Source: Prevotella sp. CAG:485 (GTDB taxonomy: Bacteria > Bacteroidota > Bacteroidia > Bacteroidales > Muribaculaceae). Taken from it: a DNA stretch of 14,090 nucleotides. The stretch lies in assembly GCA_000437495.1 (NCBI GenBank), contig FR897825.1, positions 71,034 through 85,123 of the forward strand, written 5' to 3'. The notes beneath the pieces were generated by a model that did not search any database, was not told where the DNA came from, and saw only the letters and a program-made list of their open reading frames with translations. Below are positions 1 to 6,484 of the stretch, piece by piece. The translations under genes were made by a program, and so were the position numbers. The first letter of the stretch is position 1, and the number at the start of each line of letters is the position of its first letter.

Positions 1-2
1 GC

Positions 3-236
3 GGAGCGTCGTGCTTTGCTGTGCTGCTCTTTCAGACCAACACCTGGATGTGGGGTTACTATGCAGCATGGATGCGCGGCATACAGCATCAGTACTCCGG
101 ATTGGCATTCTGGGGCATGGCGGCTGCCTACATTGCCGCCTGGTTCCTCACGGCCATCCTCCTTGACCAGCCGCGCCGCTTTCTCTGGACGCGCCTCAGC
201 CGCCTCATCCCCTCAGCACCCCTCTTCAATGCCTGA
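3..236 (+). CDS. C-terminal end of an integral membrane protein (5' truncated by window edge)
   Basis: An open frame enters from the left edge with no convincing start and ends at TGA 234-236, so about 77 C-terminal residues are visible. They are rich in Trp, Tyr, Ala and Leu, with a clear membrane segment (roughly AFWGMAAAYIAAWFLTAILL), then a basic, Pro/Arg-containing tail (DQPRRFLWTRLSRL) that should face the cytoplasm by the positive-inside rule. A terminal helix followed by a short basic tail would fit polytopic enzymes such as acyltransferase-3 proteins, but too little is present to name a family and I do not assign one. A GTG at 21 could be taken as a start, but the frame stays open upstream of it, so an incomplete gene is more likely. 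The gene converges on the TPR gene, with only 5 bp between the two stop codons and no visible terminator hairpin. Confidence 0.6.
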   Translation, partial: GASCFAVLLFQTNTWMWGYYAAWMRGIQHQYSGLAFWGMAAAYIAAWFLTAILLDQPRRFLWTRLSRLIPSAPLFNA

Positions 237-241
237 GTTGG

Positions 242-1702
242 TTAGAAGATGAAGAGGGGGTAGGAGGCGCGTTTGCCGTTTTTGTCGAAGAGGGAGGGGT
301 ATTGCTTCATCAGGGCCGGGTAGCCGGCGAGGGTGATGCCGGATTCGCGAGCGAGGTTATAGACCATACCTATCTCGGTGCTGATAAGCTCCACATACGA
401 CGAGTTTTTGTCTATGGCATAGTATATGTCGAGGGCTTTTTTGAGGCAGTTGAAGGCCTCCGTATAATTGCCCTGTTCCAGATATATCTCGCCTACGTTT
501 TTGAGGGCGTATGCGGCCGCATCGCTGTTGTTGCCGTAGCATTTGCTCCAGATGTCGAGGGCTTTGAGATGATATTGCAGCGCCGGGTCATATTTTTTCT
601 GAGTAAAGAAGACGTTGCCGATATTGTTGTAAGTGGTGGCCAGGTCGGGATTGTTCTCGTCGAGAAACTGCTGCTGAATCTGAAGGGCTTTGGCGAAACA
701 TTCCATAGCTTTTGAATAGAGCCCCTGATTGAAATACACCGAGCCCATGTCGTTGTATACGACGGCTACCAAGGGATGATTCTCGCTGTAAAGCCTTTTT
801 TCCACCCCGAGCGCTTTGCCGTAGTATTCCAGCGCTTTCTGAGCGTCGCCGCCGGCGTTGAACACACCGGCAATGCTGAGGTAGCAGTCGGCCACCTTCT
901 GACTGACGCCTCCAAACAGCAGACTGTCTGTGGCCAGGGCATTGCCGAGGTCCTCGAGCGCCGCGTCGTAATCCTCAATGGCACTGTGAGCCATGGCGCG
1001 CGCGGCATACAGGTCAGCCACCTCGGCGCTCTCTTCGCCAACGGTCTTCTGCCATATCTTCAGAGCCTTGTTGTAATTGCTCAGCGCGTTGTATATGTCG
1101 CCCTCTTCGGTGTAAGCGTTGGCCATGTTGTTGTAGCACAAAGCCACACTCTGCCCCTTTTTGCCTTCCGTCTGACGAAAAATTTTCAGCGCCTTCCTGT
1201 AATAATCCTGCGCATTTTCAAAATCACCCTTTCCTTTATAGGCATTGGCGATGTTATTGTAGCATATCGCCACCTTTGCCTCCTTGTCGCCGGTGGTTTT
1301 GTCATATATTTTCAGAGCCTGCTGATAATAGCGCACCGCCCTGTCGTAGTCGGCGGTTGCGGCCAGGAGGTCGGCGATGTTGATGTAGCAGTCGGCCACC
1401 GCGATGCTGTTGGCGCCATACTGTTGCTGCGCCAGCCCCATGGCACGGCTGAAATAATCCATTGCCCGCGCGTAATCACCCTGACAGTCGGCGAAATACT
1501 TCCCGGCCATAATCTGCATGGCGGCGCTGTCGGGCATGAGCCTGGCTGCCTCGCCCATGTAATACGCTGCCGAATCGGGGTTGCTGTCGAGATATTCCAG
1601 ATGCTTTGAATATGCTTTTGCACCATCGCGGGCCGTCAGCCCCTGCGCCGAAGCCACAGCAGCCATAGCCGCCACAAATATGTAAATTAACAATCGGGTC
1701 AT
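242..1702 (-). CDS. Exported tetratricopeptide-repeat protein with eight 42-residue repeats
   Basis: A 486-aa protein starting with a Sec-type signal peptide (MTRLLIYIFVAAMAAVASA, probable cut before Q20), so it should be periplasmic. After a Ser/Asp/Ala-rich lead-in that holds a weaker TPR (about 44-101), residues 102-437 form eight consecutive repeats of exactly 42 residues. The consensus is VAxxYNNIANxY...GDYxxAxxYYxKALxI. The 42-residue period, rather than 34, is the kinesin-light-chain type (TPR_12), which usually builds a peptide- or protein-binding superhelix. A 49-residue tail ends in SYPLFIF. There is no kinase, peptidase or other catalytic domain, so a scaffold or sensor role is likely. 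It is the last gene of its cluster, 16 bp after the Rossmann/RyR-like gene, and probably co-transcribed with it. The start is the ATG at 1702, preceded by an A/T-rich stretch as is common in Bacteroidota. Family assignment is secure; the partner is unknown. Confidence 0.88.
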   Translation of the reverse strand: MTRLLIYIFVAAMAAVASAQGLTARDGAKAYSKHLEYLDSNPDSAAYYMGEAARLMPDSAAMQIMAGKYFADCQGDYARAMDYFSRAMGLAQQQYGANSIAVADCYINIADLLAATADYDRAVRYYQQALKIYDKTTGDKEAKVAICYNNIANAYKGKGDFENAQDYYRKALKIFRQTEGKKGQSVALCYNNMANAYTEEGDIYNALSNYNKALKIWQKTVGEESAEVADLYAARAMAHSAIEDYDAALEDLGNALATDSLLFGGVSQKVADCYLSIAGVFNAGGDAQKALEYYGKALGVEKRLYSENHPLVAVVYNDMGSVYFNQGLYSKAMECFAKALQIQQQFLDENNPDLATTYNNIGNVFFTQKKYDPALQYHLKALDIWSKCYGNNSDAAAYALKNVGEIYLEQGNYTEAFNCLKKALDIYYAIDKNSSYVELISTEIGMVYNLARESGITLAGYPALMKQYPSLFDKNGKRASYPLFIF

Positions 1703-1718
1703 AAATGAAAATTTTATT

Positions 1719-2993
1719 TTATCGGGAGGTGGCTTTGAGCCAGATTTCAGGCATGGCCATCATCAGGAAACAGTCGGTCTTCATGTTGGCGGGGTCGATG
1801 CGTCGCAGGTCGCGGTAGGAGCAGAGGTTCACGTGCTTGAACTGCGGTTTGAGGCTGCGGCGGAAGGCTTTGCGGTCGTCGCCGAAGTGCCGGCTGTCTT
1901 CGAGCAAGTCGCGGTCAGAGAAGGGTCGGAAGCCGAGAATCAGCTTCTCTGTACACCAGCGCAGATGTTCGCTGCGCGCCAGTGCCGCAAAATCGCGCTG
2001 CAGCAGTTTCATCACCTTGCGCTGTTTGCGATTGAGTACCTGCGTCAGAGCTTCGGCATCGGGGATGCTCCGTGTGTCCATGCCGAGAAGGGCCCGGTCG
2101 GACGGGCGTATTATCGACTTAAGCCGCAGAGCTATGCAGTCGCTGCAAGCCACGTTCGACAGGCGGTTGCGCAGCTGCAGCTGATATCCATTGTCGCGCA
2201 TTCTCTCCTGGTCGGCAGCCACAGGCAGAGGACCCCAACATTTATCGGCTTCCTTCTTTTTCTGCTGAAAGGCAAAGTAATTGAGGGCAATAGTGTAGTT
2301 GCTCACATTGTTGGGGTCGTAGGGTGGCAGATTGTCGATGTCGGCGCCCACGTTATACACCATGTTGATGTATCGGGCCATGGTCGTGTCCACGCTTTGG
2401 TCAATTGGGTTTGCCTGTACAAACTCCTCTATGGCCTCGGCGGTTATCTGCGGGCGAATTTCGGTAAATGCGGAGAAATCGTCGGAGGGGAAGCCAACCA
2501 GGTCCAGCTCCACGTCGAGATACGAATCGCCGTTTATCACCTGAGGCGCTACGGAAGTATCGTCGCCGCTCCGCAGAGTGATTTTGCAATAATCGGGCAG
2601 GTGACAGAGGTTCTCTTCGGCGCGCAGAAGGCCGACGATGTCGGGGTGCCGTGTGCGGTTATAGAGCAGCGTGATGACGGTGCGGTTGGCGTGCGTGTCT
2701 TCCTCGTAGTTGAGGAAATGGGCCGAGAGTGCCAGTTGCCTCAGGGCGGCCATGACGAGGGATGAGGTGCCGGCGGCGGTCACGTGAATGCCGCCGAAGT
2801 CGTTGGCAGCCACGCCGTTGGCGCCGAAGGAGCTGTTGCTCTCCATGGCACGGAGTATGAACTCGCGACCCGCATACCAGTTGCTCACCGTGGAGGCTGC
2901 AAAGGTGCCGCTGTGGGTAACTGGCCGCAGAAGCTGCAGCAGAGCCTCTCTTTCGTGAATCTGTATATGAGGTGTTTTGCGTTTACCGAACAT
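1719..2993 (-). CDS. Cytosolic protein with Rossmann/TrkA-N-like N-terminal region and divergent RyR-like C-terminal domain
   Basis: A 424-aa soluble protein with no signal peptide or membrane helix. Residues 68-115 look like a beta-alpha-beta Rossmann start (GGIHVTAAGTSSLVMAALRQ, then VITLLYNRT), as in TrkA-N/RCK gating domains. The usual GxGxxG is reduced to one Gly, so nucleotide binding is uncertain. Residues about 334-415 resemble a bacterial RyR domain: LARSEHLRW (E342, H343, R345, W346), G354, then H387, L390, Y393, L396 and D400 at the places of the HP..LVPY..L......D pattern. The hallmark GWxYG is changed to GFRPF and a roughly 20-residue insertion separates the halves. Fusions of TrkA-N-like and RyR domains are known from bacterial ion-channel proteins, usually with membrane helices attached. 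Here the membrane part may be supplied by the MscS-type gene, whose end overlaps this start by 11 bp (2983-2993), implying translational coupling. The middle region (about 150-330) matches nothing I recognise. Domain calls are by eye. Confidence 0.6.
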   Translation of the reverse strand: MFGKRKTPHIQIHEREALLQLLRPVTHSGTFAASTVSNWYAGREFILRAMESNSSFGANGVAANDFGGIHVTAAGTSSLVMAALRQLALSAHFLNYEEDTHANRTVITLLYNRTRHPDIVGLLRAEENLCHLPDYCKITLRSGDDTSVAPQVINGDSYLDVELDLVGFPSDDFSAFTEIRPQITAEAIEEFVQANPIDQSVDTTMARYINMVYNVGADIDNLPPYDPNNVSNYTIALNYFAFQQKKKEADKCWGPLPVAADQERMRDNGYQLQLRNRLSNVACSDCIALRLKSIIRPSDRALLGMDTRSIPDAEALTQVLNRKQRKVMKLLQRDFAALARSEHLRWCTEKLILGFRPFSDRDLLEDSRHFGDDRKAFRRSLKPQFKHVNLCSYRDLRRIDPANMKTDCFLMMAMPEIWLKATSR

Positions 2994-4110
2994 GATGTGT
3001 GACGTGGTCAGCTTCCTGCTGCATTATGTGAATGTTGTTGTTTATGGCGTCGTAACCGGCCGGTTTCTGATAGAGCTGCAGGCCGAACCACGACAGGGCT
3101 TTTACGAAATGCTCTATGATGAGCGATTGCTGCCACTCAAAGGGCATTATTCCGGTGTCTGTGAGGAAGACGTAGAGCTGCAGCGGCAATCCCTCGGAGG
3201 TATGCTCAAGCCAGCGCACCACAAGGCGCGGATGCTGCGACACTTTGGGGTGCGTCATCAGCCAGTGGTAGATATAGAGGCGGAAGGCCTCCATGTTGAG
3301 CATTCCGGGCTTGAACTGCGAGCGGCAGAAGTTGCTGTCGAGCTCGGGCATTGCGCAGAGGCGCCTGACGTCGTCGGCGTCGAGGGTGCGGATCCAGCCT
3401 GAGTCGAGGGTGAAGGTCTTGAGCATACGGCGGCCCAAGGTGCGCCCCTGGAGCATCTTCTGGTTGTTGCGGAAATGCTCGGCGTGCAGCAGATAGGTTG
3501 GAAAAGTGGAGGAGGTGGTGTCCCAGTTCTCTATGGTTACTGAGGTAAGGGTTATCATCCTCACCATGCCGTTGATGTTGTGCGACGGCACTTCTATCCA
3601 GTCGCCTATGCGCAGCAGCCCGTTCGACCGCAGGTAGAAAAAGGCCACCACGCTGCGCAGGGTGTTCTGAAACACCAACAGCGACACGGCACCCACGGCC
3701 GCAAGCACATAGTAATCGATGGTGTCTTTTTTGATGTCAAGGATATAGAGCATCAGCGCTATACCAATGCAAAAAGACAACAACAGAACTATCTGACTGA
3801 TGGTGATGCGCGCCTCCTGATGCCGCAGACTGAAAATCTTGTTGAGACACCGTATGGTGGCACATATCCAGCAAAAGCCGACAAGGTCGCATATCAGGTA
3901 TATGGGCGTATATTTATACGGGGTAAACAACAGAATCAACAACACAGCCACAAACACCGGGAGCCAATAGTTGAAAATGGCTCCGAGAATCTGCCACCCC
4001 GGTTTTTTCGAGGAGAGTAATTGATTCTTGAGCTTCGGAAGATTACTGAAGAACTGCCGGGCTCGATAGGCAAATGACCGGTCTTTATGGCTTCGTGGCT
4101 GTTTATTCAT
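2983..4110 (-). CDS. MscS-family mechanosensitive channel, YbdG/MscM type
   Basis: A 375-aa inner-membrane protein. Hydrophobic helices lie at about 40-62, 69-92 and 103-125, followed by the pore-lining region 132-160 (LAAVGAVSLLVFQNTLRSVV). The MscS beta domain follows: LLRIGDWIEVP (165-175), then VTIENWDTTSSTFPT (191-205). The C-terminal part (about 226-354: GRRMLKTFTLD, NMEAFRLYIYHW, HPRLVVRWLE, GLPLQLYVFL, FGLQLYQKPAGYD) matches E. coli YbdG in order and spacing. Family members form oligomeric channels that open under membrane tension on hypo-osmotic shock; YbdG-type members give small conductances. A promoter at 4180-4211 lies about 70 bp upstream, so this gene probably starts a transcription unit continuing into the overlapping Rossmann/RyR-like gene and the TPR gene. 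The stand-alone RyR gene lies just upstream on the same strand. The start is the ATG at 4110. The family is certain; gating by a ligand is inference from the neighbours. Confidence 0.92.
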   Translation of the reverse strand: MNKQPRSHKDRSFAYRARQFFSNLPKLKNQLLSSKKPGWQILGAIFNYWLPVFVAVLLILLFTPYKYTPIYLICDLVGFCWICATIRCLNKIFSLRHQEARITISQIVLLLSFCIGIALMLYILDIKKDTIDYYVLAAVGAVSLLVFQNTLRSVVAFFYLRSNGLLRIGDWIEVPSHNINGMVRMITLTSVTIENWDTTSSTFPTYLLHAEHFRNNQKMLQGRTLGRRMLKTFTLDSGWIRTLDADDVRRLCAMPELDSNFCRSQFKPGMLNMEAFRLYIYHWLMTHPKVSQHPRLVVRWLEHTSEGLPLQLYVFLTDTGIMPFEWQQSLIIEHFVKALSWFGLQLYQKPAGYDAINNNIHIMQQEADHVTHHVR

Positions 4111-4179
4111 TCGTCGTAGCGTGGGTTAGCGAAAAGTTTGTGAAAACTGGAGGGTGCTGTTGGTGGATGTTCTTTACTG

Positions 4180-4211
4180 CAAATTTACTAATCTTATTTC
4201 AGATTACCAAA
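4180..4211 (-). promoter_or_regulatory. Candidate Bacteroidota promoter of the MscS-type channel gene
   Basis: Read on the minus strand, TTTG (4208-4211) is followed after exactly 20 nt by TAAATTTG (4180-4187). This is a perfect match to the Bacteroidota -33/-7 pattern TTTG...TAnnTTTG. Transcription would begin near 4173, giving a leader of about 60 nt before the ATG at 4110. It sits in the 131-bp gap between the stand-alone RyR gene and the channel gene and indicates that the channel operon can be expressed independently of the RyR gene. No terminator is evident in the gap. Confidence 0.6.
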
Positions 4212-4241
4212 CGGGCGGGCAGCACGGTCCACATTTGCCGG

Positions 4242-4544
4242 TTATTTGTGGTCGCCACGGGTAATGGTGAATCCGGCGGCAAGAATCAGCTTGAGCGTCT
4301 CGGCAGAGGTGGCGCGGTCATACTCCTTTTCGCTTTCGGGCAGGTCATGATAGGGCACAAGGCAGGGATGCGTCTTGGCGGCATCGTTGCGCTCAGGGCC
4401 GTAACGCCAGCCTTCGGCCATGCGGTTTTGTGCCCAGACTTCATGCACATTGCGTGCCATTTCCTCGGCCAGCGGCTTCAGCTCCTCGGGCAGCTCTATG
4501 CCTCGGGTATCTGCCGTCTGCGGTGTGTAATCGTTTGCTTTCAT
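4242..4544 (-). CDS. Stand-alone RyR-domain protein
   Basis: A 100-aa soluble protein that is essentially one complete RyR domain (Pfam RyR family), the module repeated in animal ryanodine receptors. Visible signatures are YTPQTADTRGIELPEELKPL at 6-25, then EMARNVHEVWAQNRMAEGW (28-46), YGPERND (48-54), THPCLVPY (58-65), LPESEKEYDRAT (68-79) and a final helix with LKLILAAGF (84-92). All hallmark positions are kept (H34, W37, W46, Y48, G49, P60, L62-Y65, E72, K73, D76, R77), so the fold and pocket should be intact. Similar proteins of about 100 aa are known in Bacteroides; their ligand is not established as far as I know. It ends 131 bp before the MscS-type channel gene on the same strand and starts 33 bp after the phosphoethanolamine-transferase gene, so it may be read through from that gene. 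A second, divergent RyR-like domain is encoded two genes on. The start is the ATG at 4544. Confidence 0.93.
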   Translation of the reverse strand: MKANDYTPQTADTRGIELPEELKPLAEEMARNVHEVWAQNRMAEGWRYGPERNDAAKTHPCLVPYHDLPESEKEYDRATSAETLKLILAAGFTITRGDHK

Positions 4545-4577
4545 ATTCTGTGTGCTGAAAATTCTACTGCGGCTGCC

Positions 4578-6281
4578 TCAGCGAGCCTGAAAAATTTTGC
4601 CGTCAACGTATCGCGGCCGTTGGAGAAAGTGTGGTGACAACACGTCTTTGGTGGCATCATACAACGGATGGCTGATGCCGCTTAACGTCATCAGTGTGTA
4701 GATGACGTTGGCCGTGGTGAAGGGTCTTTCCACCCCCGCGCGCATCATGTCGATGACCGCCGGACTCATGCGCCGGTATGCCGCATTGGTGTAGACGATA
4801 AAGGGAATCTCCACAAATTTCGGGTCGCGGCCTATGAAGTCGCGGTCGGTGTATACGTTCTCTCCGTGGTCTGAGAAATATATCACCACCACGGGGCGCT
4901 GTTCAGTGGCGGCGACGTTGATTATATTGCCCAGGAGGGCATCGGTGAAGCGGACTGAGTTGGCATATTGAGCCACCGTCTGCGCCTTCTCCCGGTTGAG
5001 CCAGGGGTTGCGAATCTTGGCAAGCACCGAGTCGGCAGTGAAATATGCGCATGAGGCCGGGTAACGGTTGCTGTATTCCACATGCGAGCCGAGCAGGTGA
5101 AGGAAAATGAATTTTCTCGGCGCCGTGTCGGCCATGGCTTTGCCGAAGTATGGCAGCAGCTCGGTGTCATACTTTGCCATCAGCTGGTCTTCCGAGCTTT
5201 GCGCGCCCACATACTCCACCACATCGGCATCCTCGGCCATCACCCCTGAGCTGTTGCTCATCAGGCCCGTGCGTTCCTGATTTGAAAGCCAGAAGGTCTT
5301 AAAGCGCGATTTTTTAAGCATATCGATGAGCGCGGGATAGCGATACCAGCTGCCGTCGGGGGCGCTGTCCTCTTCAAACGTCAGAATCCTTTCGATGTTC
5401 ATGGCAGTGCTGGTGGAGCAGCCAATAGCGTCGCGGAATATGTAGAGCGAGTCGCGCATGGCCGCGCAATAGGGTGTGGTGACAAGCGGATAGCCGTAAA
5501 CCGACAACGCCTCGCGCGAGGCTGATTCGCCCAAGACTAACACCACCGTTATCTCTGATGCCTTGGTCTGAAGCTTTTCGGGATTCGGGAAGGGTACGCC
5601 CTTACAGGCTCGGTTGGCGAAAGCTCTGTTTTCCTTGTAAACGTCGATGGCATATTTTGCCGTGCGGCCATAAATGGTGAGATACGATTTGCCGCTCTTG
5701 ATGCCGAACGTAAGCCATACAAGGCCTGCCACGGCGCCCACCGTCAACAGACCGCACAGCGCCTGCCATACCCTGCGCGGCCAATGCTTCACACTCACGC
5801 ACAGCCCGGCCATAACCACCGCGGCGCCCAAGAAGAGCGCTATATTCTTGATTTGCAGCAGGTTAGCGCCAAGGCCGGGAAGAAACTCGGCAATCTCGCG
5901 GCCGTTTGTCTGCGCCACCACCACAAGCAGGCGGTGGGTGATGCCGAAGCCATAGAGCAGATAACAGCCTGTGTTGATGACGCTGAGCAGAGCAAAGAGC
6001 ACCATGCCCGCAATCACGGCAATTCGTGCAACCCTGATTTTCCGGCAGACCTCATACAGCACTCCCCACAGCAAAGCCTTAAGAAAGCCGATGCACACCA
6101 CCACGACCCATTGCAGCCAGAGAGGGAACGTCAGCACCGGCATACCGGGCACATCGGCGAGGCTGAACACGCCAAACAACCACAGCACCACAATCCACGG
6201 GCGCATAGATGCATCGGCGAGCCTTGCCTCCACCCTTCGGCAAAATGCCGCTAACTTTCTGCCCTGTTCAGCTACCTTCAT
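4578..6281 (-). CDS. Phosphoethanolamine transferase, EptA/sulfatase-like membrane enzyme
   Basis: A 567-aa inner-membrane protein of the EptA/CptA type, which moves phosphoethanolamine from phosphatidylethanolamine to lipid A, LPS core or another surface glycan. Five membrane segments lie at about 28-45, 54-79, 85-114, 142-165 and 170-195, then a periplasmic alkaline-phosphatase-fold domain. Its metal and catalytic motifs are intact: VLGESASREALSVYGYP with E252, GCSTSTAM with probable nucleophile T290, HLLGSHVEY with H395 and H400, and YFSDHGEN with D471 and H472. Length is normal for the family (about 540-580). The ATG at 6281 is preferred; a GTG codon immediately before it (6284) is also possible. 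A promoter is visible at 6328-6359. The RyR-domain gene follows 33 bp downstream and may be co-transcribed. In pathogens such enzymes give polymyxin resistance; the acceptor here cannot be told from sequence. I leave out a gene symbol because EptA, EptB, EptC and CptA types are not separable by eye. Confidence 0.9.
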   Translation of the reverse strand: MKVAEQGRKLAAFCRRVEARLADASMRPWIVVLWLFGVFSLADVPGMPVLTFPLWLQWVVVVCIGFLKALLWGVLYEVCRKIRVARIAVIAGMVLFALLSVINTGCYLLYGFGITHRLLVVVAQTNGREIAEFLPGLGANLLQIKNIALFLGAAVVMAGLCVSVKHWPRRVWQALCGLLTVGAVAGLVWLTFGIKSGKSYLTIYGRTAKYAIDVYKENRAFANRACKGVPFPNPEKLQTKASEITVVLVLGESASREALSVYGYPLVTTPYCAAMRDSLYIFRDAIGCSTSTAMNIERILTFEEDSAPDGSWYRYPALIDMLKKSRFKTFWLSNQERTGLMSNSSGVMAEDADVVEYVGAQSSEDQLMAKYDTELLPYFGKAMADTAPRKFIFLHLLGSHVEYSNRYPASCAYFTADSVLAKIRNPWLNREKAQTVAQYANSVRFTDALLGNIINVAATEQRPVVVIYFSDHGENVYTDRDFIGRDPKFVEIPFIVYTNAAYRRMSPAVIDMMRAGVERPFTTANVIYTLMTLSGISHPLYDATKDVLSPHFLQRPRYVDGKIFQAR

Positions 6282-6327
6282 CACCGCTTCATTTGCCGCT
6301 TTTTCATTTTTTTCGGCTTTTAGCCGC

Positions 6328-6359
6328 TAAAGTTAGGCAAAAACTCTGAGGCGGCCAAA
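6328..6359 (-). promoter_or_regulatory. Candidate promoter of the phosphoethanolamine transferase gene
   Basis: On the minus strand TTTG (6356-6359) is followed after 20 nt by TAACTTTA (6328-6335), one base short of the Bacteroidota TAnnTTTG box. Transcription would start near 6321, about 40 nt before the ATG at 6281. A small hairpin CGGCT-AAA-AGCCG (6314-6326) overlaps the expected start site. Confidence 0.45.
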
Positions 6360-6363
6360 TCAT

Positions 6364-6385
6364 CTATGCTGCTATGCTGCTATGC
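6364..6385. repeat. 8-bp tandem repeat, 2.75 units
   Basis: On the plus strand the unit CTATGCTG occurs at 6364-6371 and 6372-6379, followed by a partial copy CTATGC at 6380-6385, all identical. It lies five bases upstream of the -33 element of the phosphoethanolamine-transferase promoter, where repeat-number changes or a bound regulator could affect expression. No function is demonstrable from sequence. Confidence 0.6.
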
Positions 6386-6422
6386 GGGCGGCGAGGGCGA
6401 AGAGTGGGGCTTTGTGTGTTGT

Positions 6423-6473
6423 GTTATCACGCGATCTCGCGTGATCACTGAACGGGCGTGATAACTGAACGGG
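6423..6473. repeat. Nested inverted and direct repeats downstream of comM
   Basis: Three overlapping symmetries occur here. A perfect 9-bp inverted repeat, ATCACGCGA (6426-6434) and TCGCGTGAT (6437-6445), has a 2-nt spacer. A second inverted repeat pairs GTTATCACG (6423-6431) with CGTGATAAC (6457-6465). Two adjacent 17-bp direct copies, at 6440-6456 and 6457-6473, begin CGTGAT and end ACTGAACGGG and differ at one base. The left arm can therefore pair with either copy. The element lies 11 bp past the comM stop codon. It lacks a T-run on the minus strand, so it is not a standard intrinsic terminator; it may be an operator, an attenuator-like structure or a transcript 3' end. Confidence 0.65.
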
Positions 6474-6484
6474 GGGCGGCGGCG

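Noticed and set aside
391..1398. DNA tandem repeat or CRISPR-like array in the TPR gene
   Set aside because: The 126-bp periodicity reflects 42-aa protein repeats with divergent DNA; there are no conserved repeat-spacer units.
776..1609. Long open frame (277 codons) on the plus strand opposite the TPR gene
   Set aside because: It mirrors the high-GC codon pattern of the TPR gene, has no recognisable motif, and lies fully antisense to a well-supported protein with 42-residue repeats.
1833..2765. 310-codon plus-strand open frame opposite the Rossmann/RyR-like gene
   Set aside because: Antisense shadow with no domain pattern; the minus-strand frame has the conserved motifs and the overlap with the channel gene.
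6423..6473. Intrinsic terminator for comM
   Set aside because: The stem is strong but no T-run follows on the minus strand, so it is reported only as a repeat structure.
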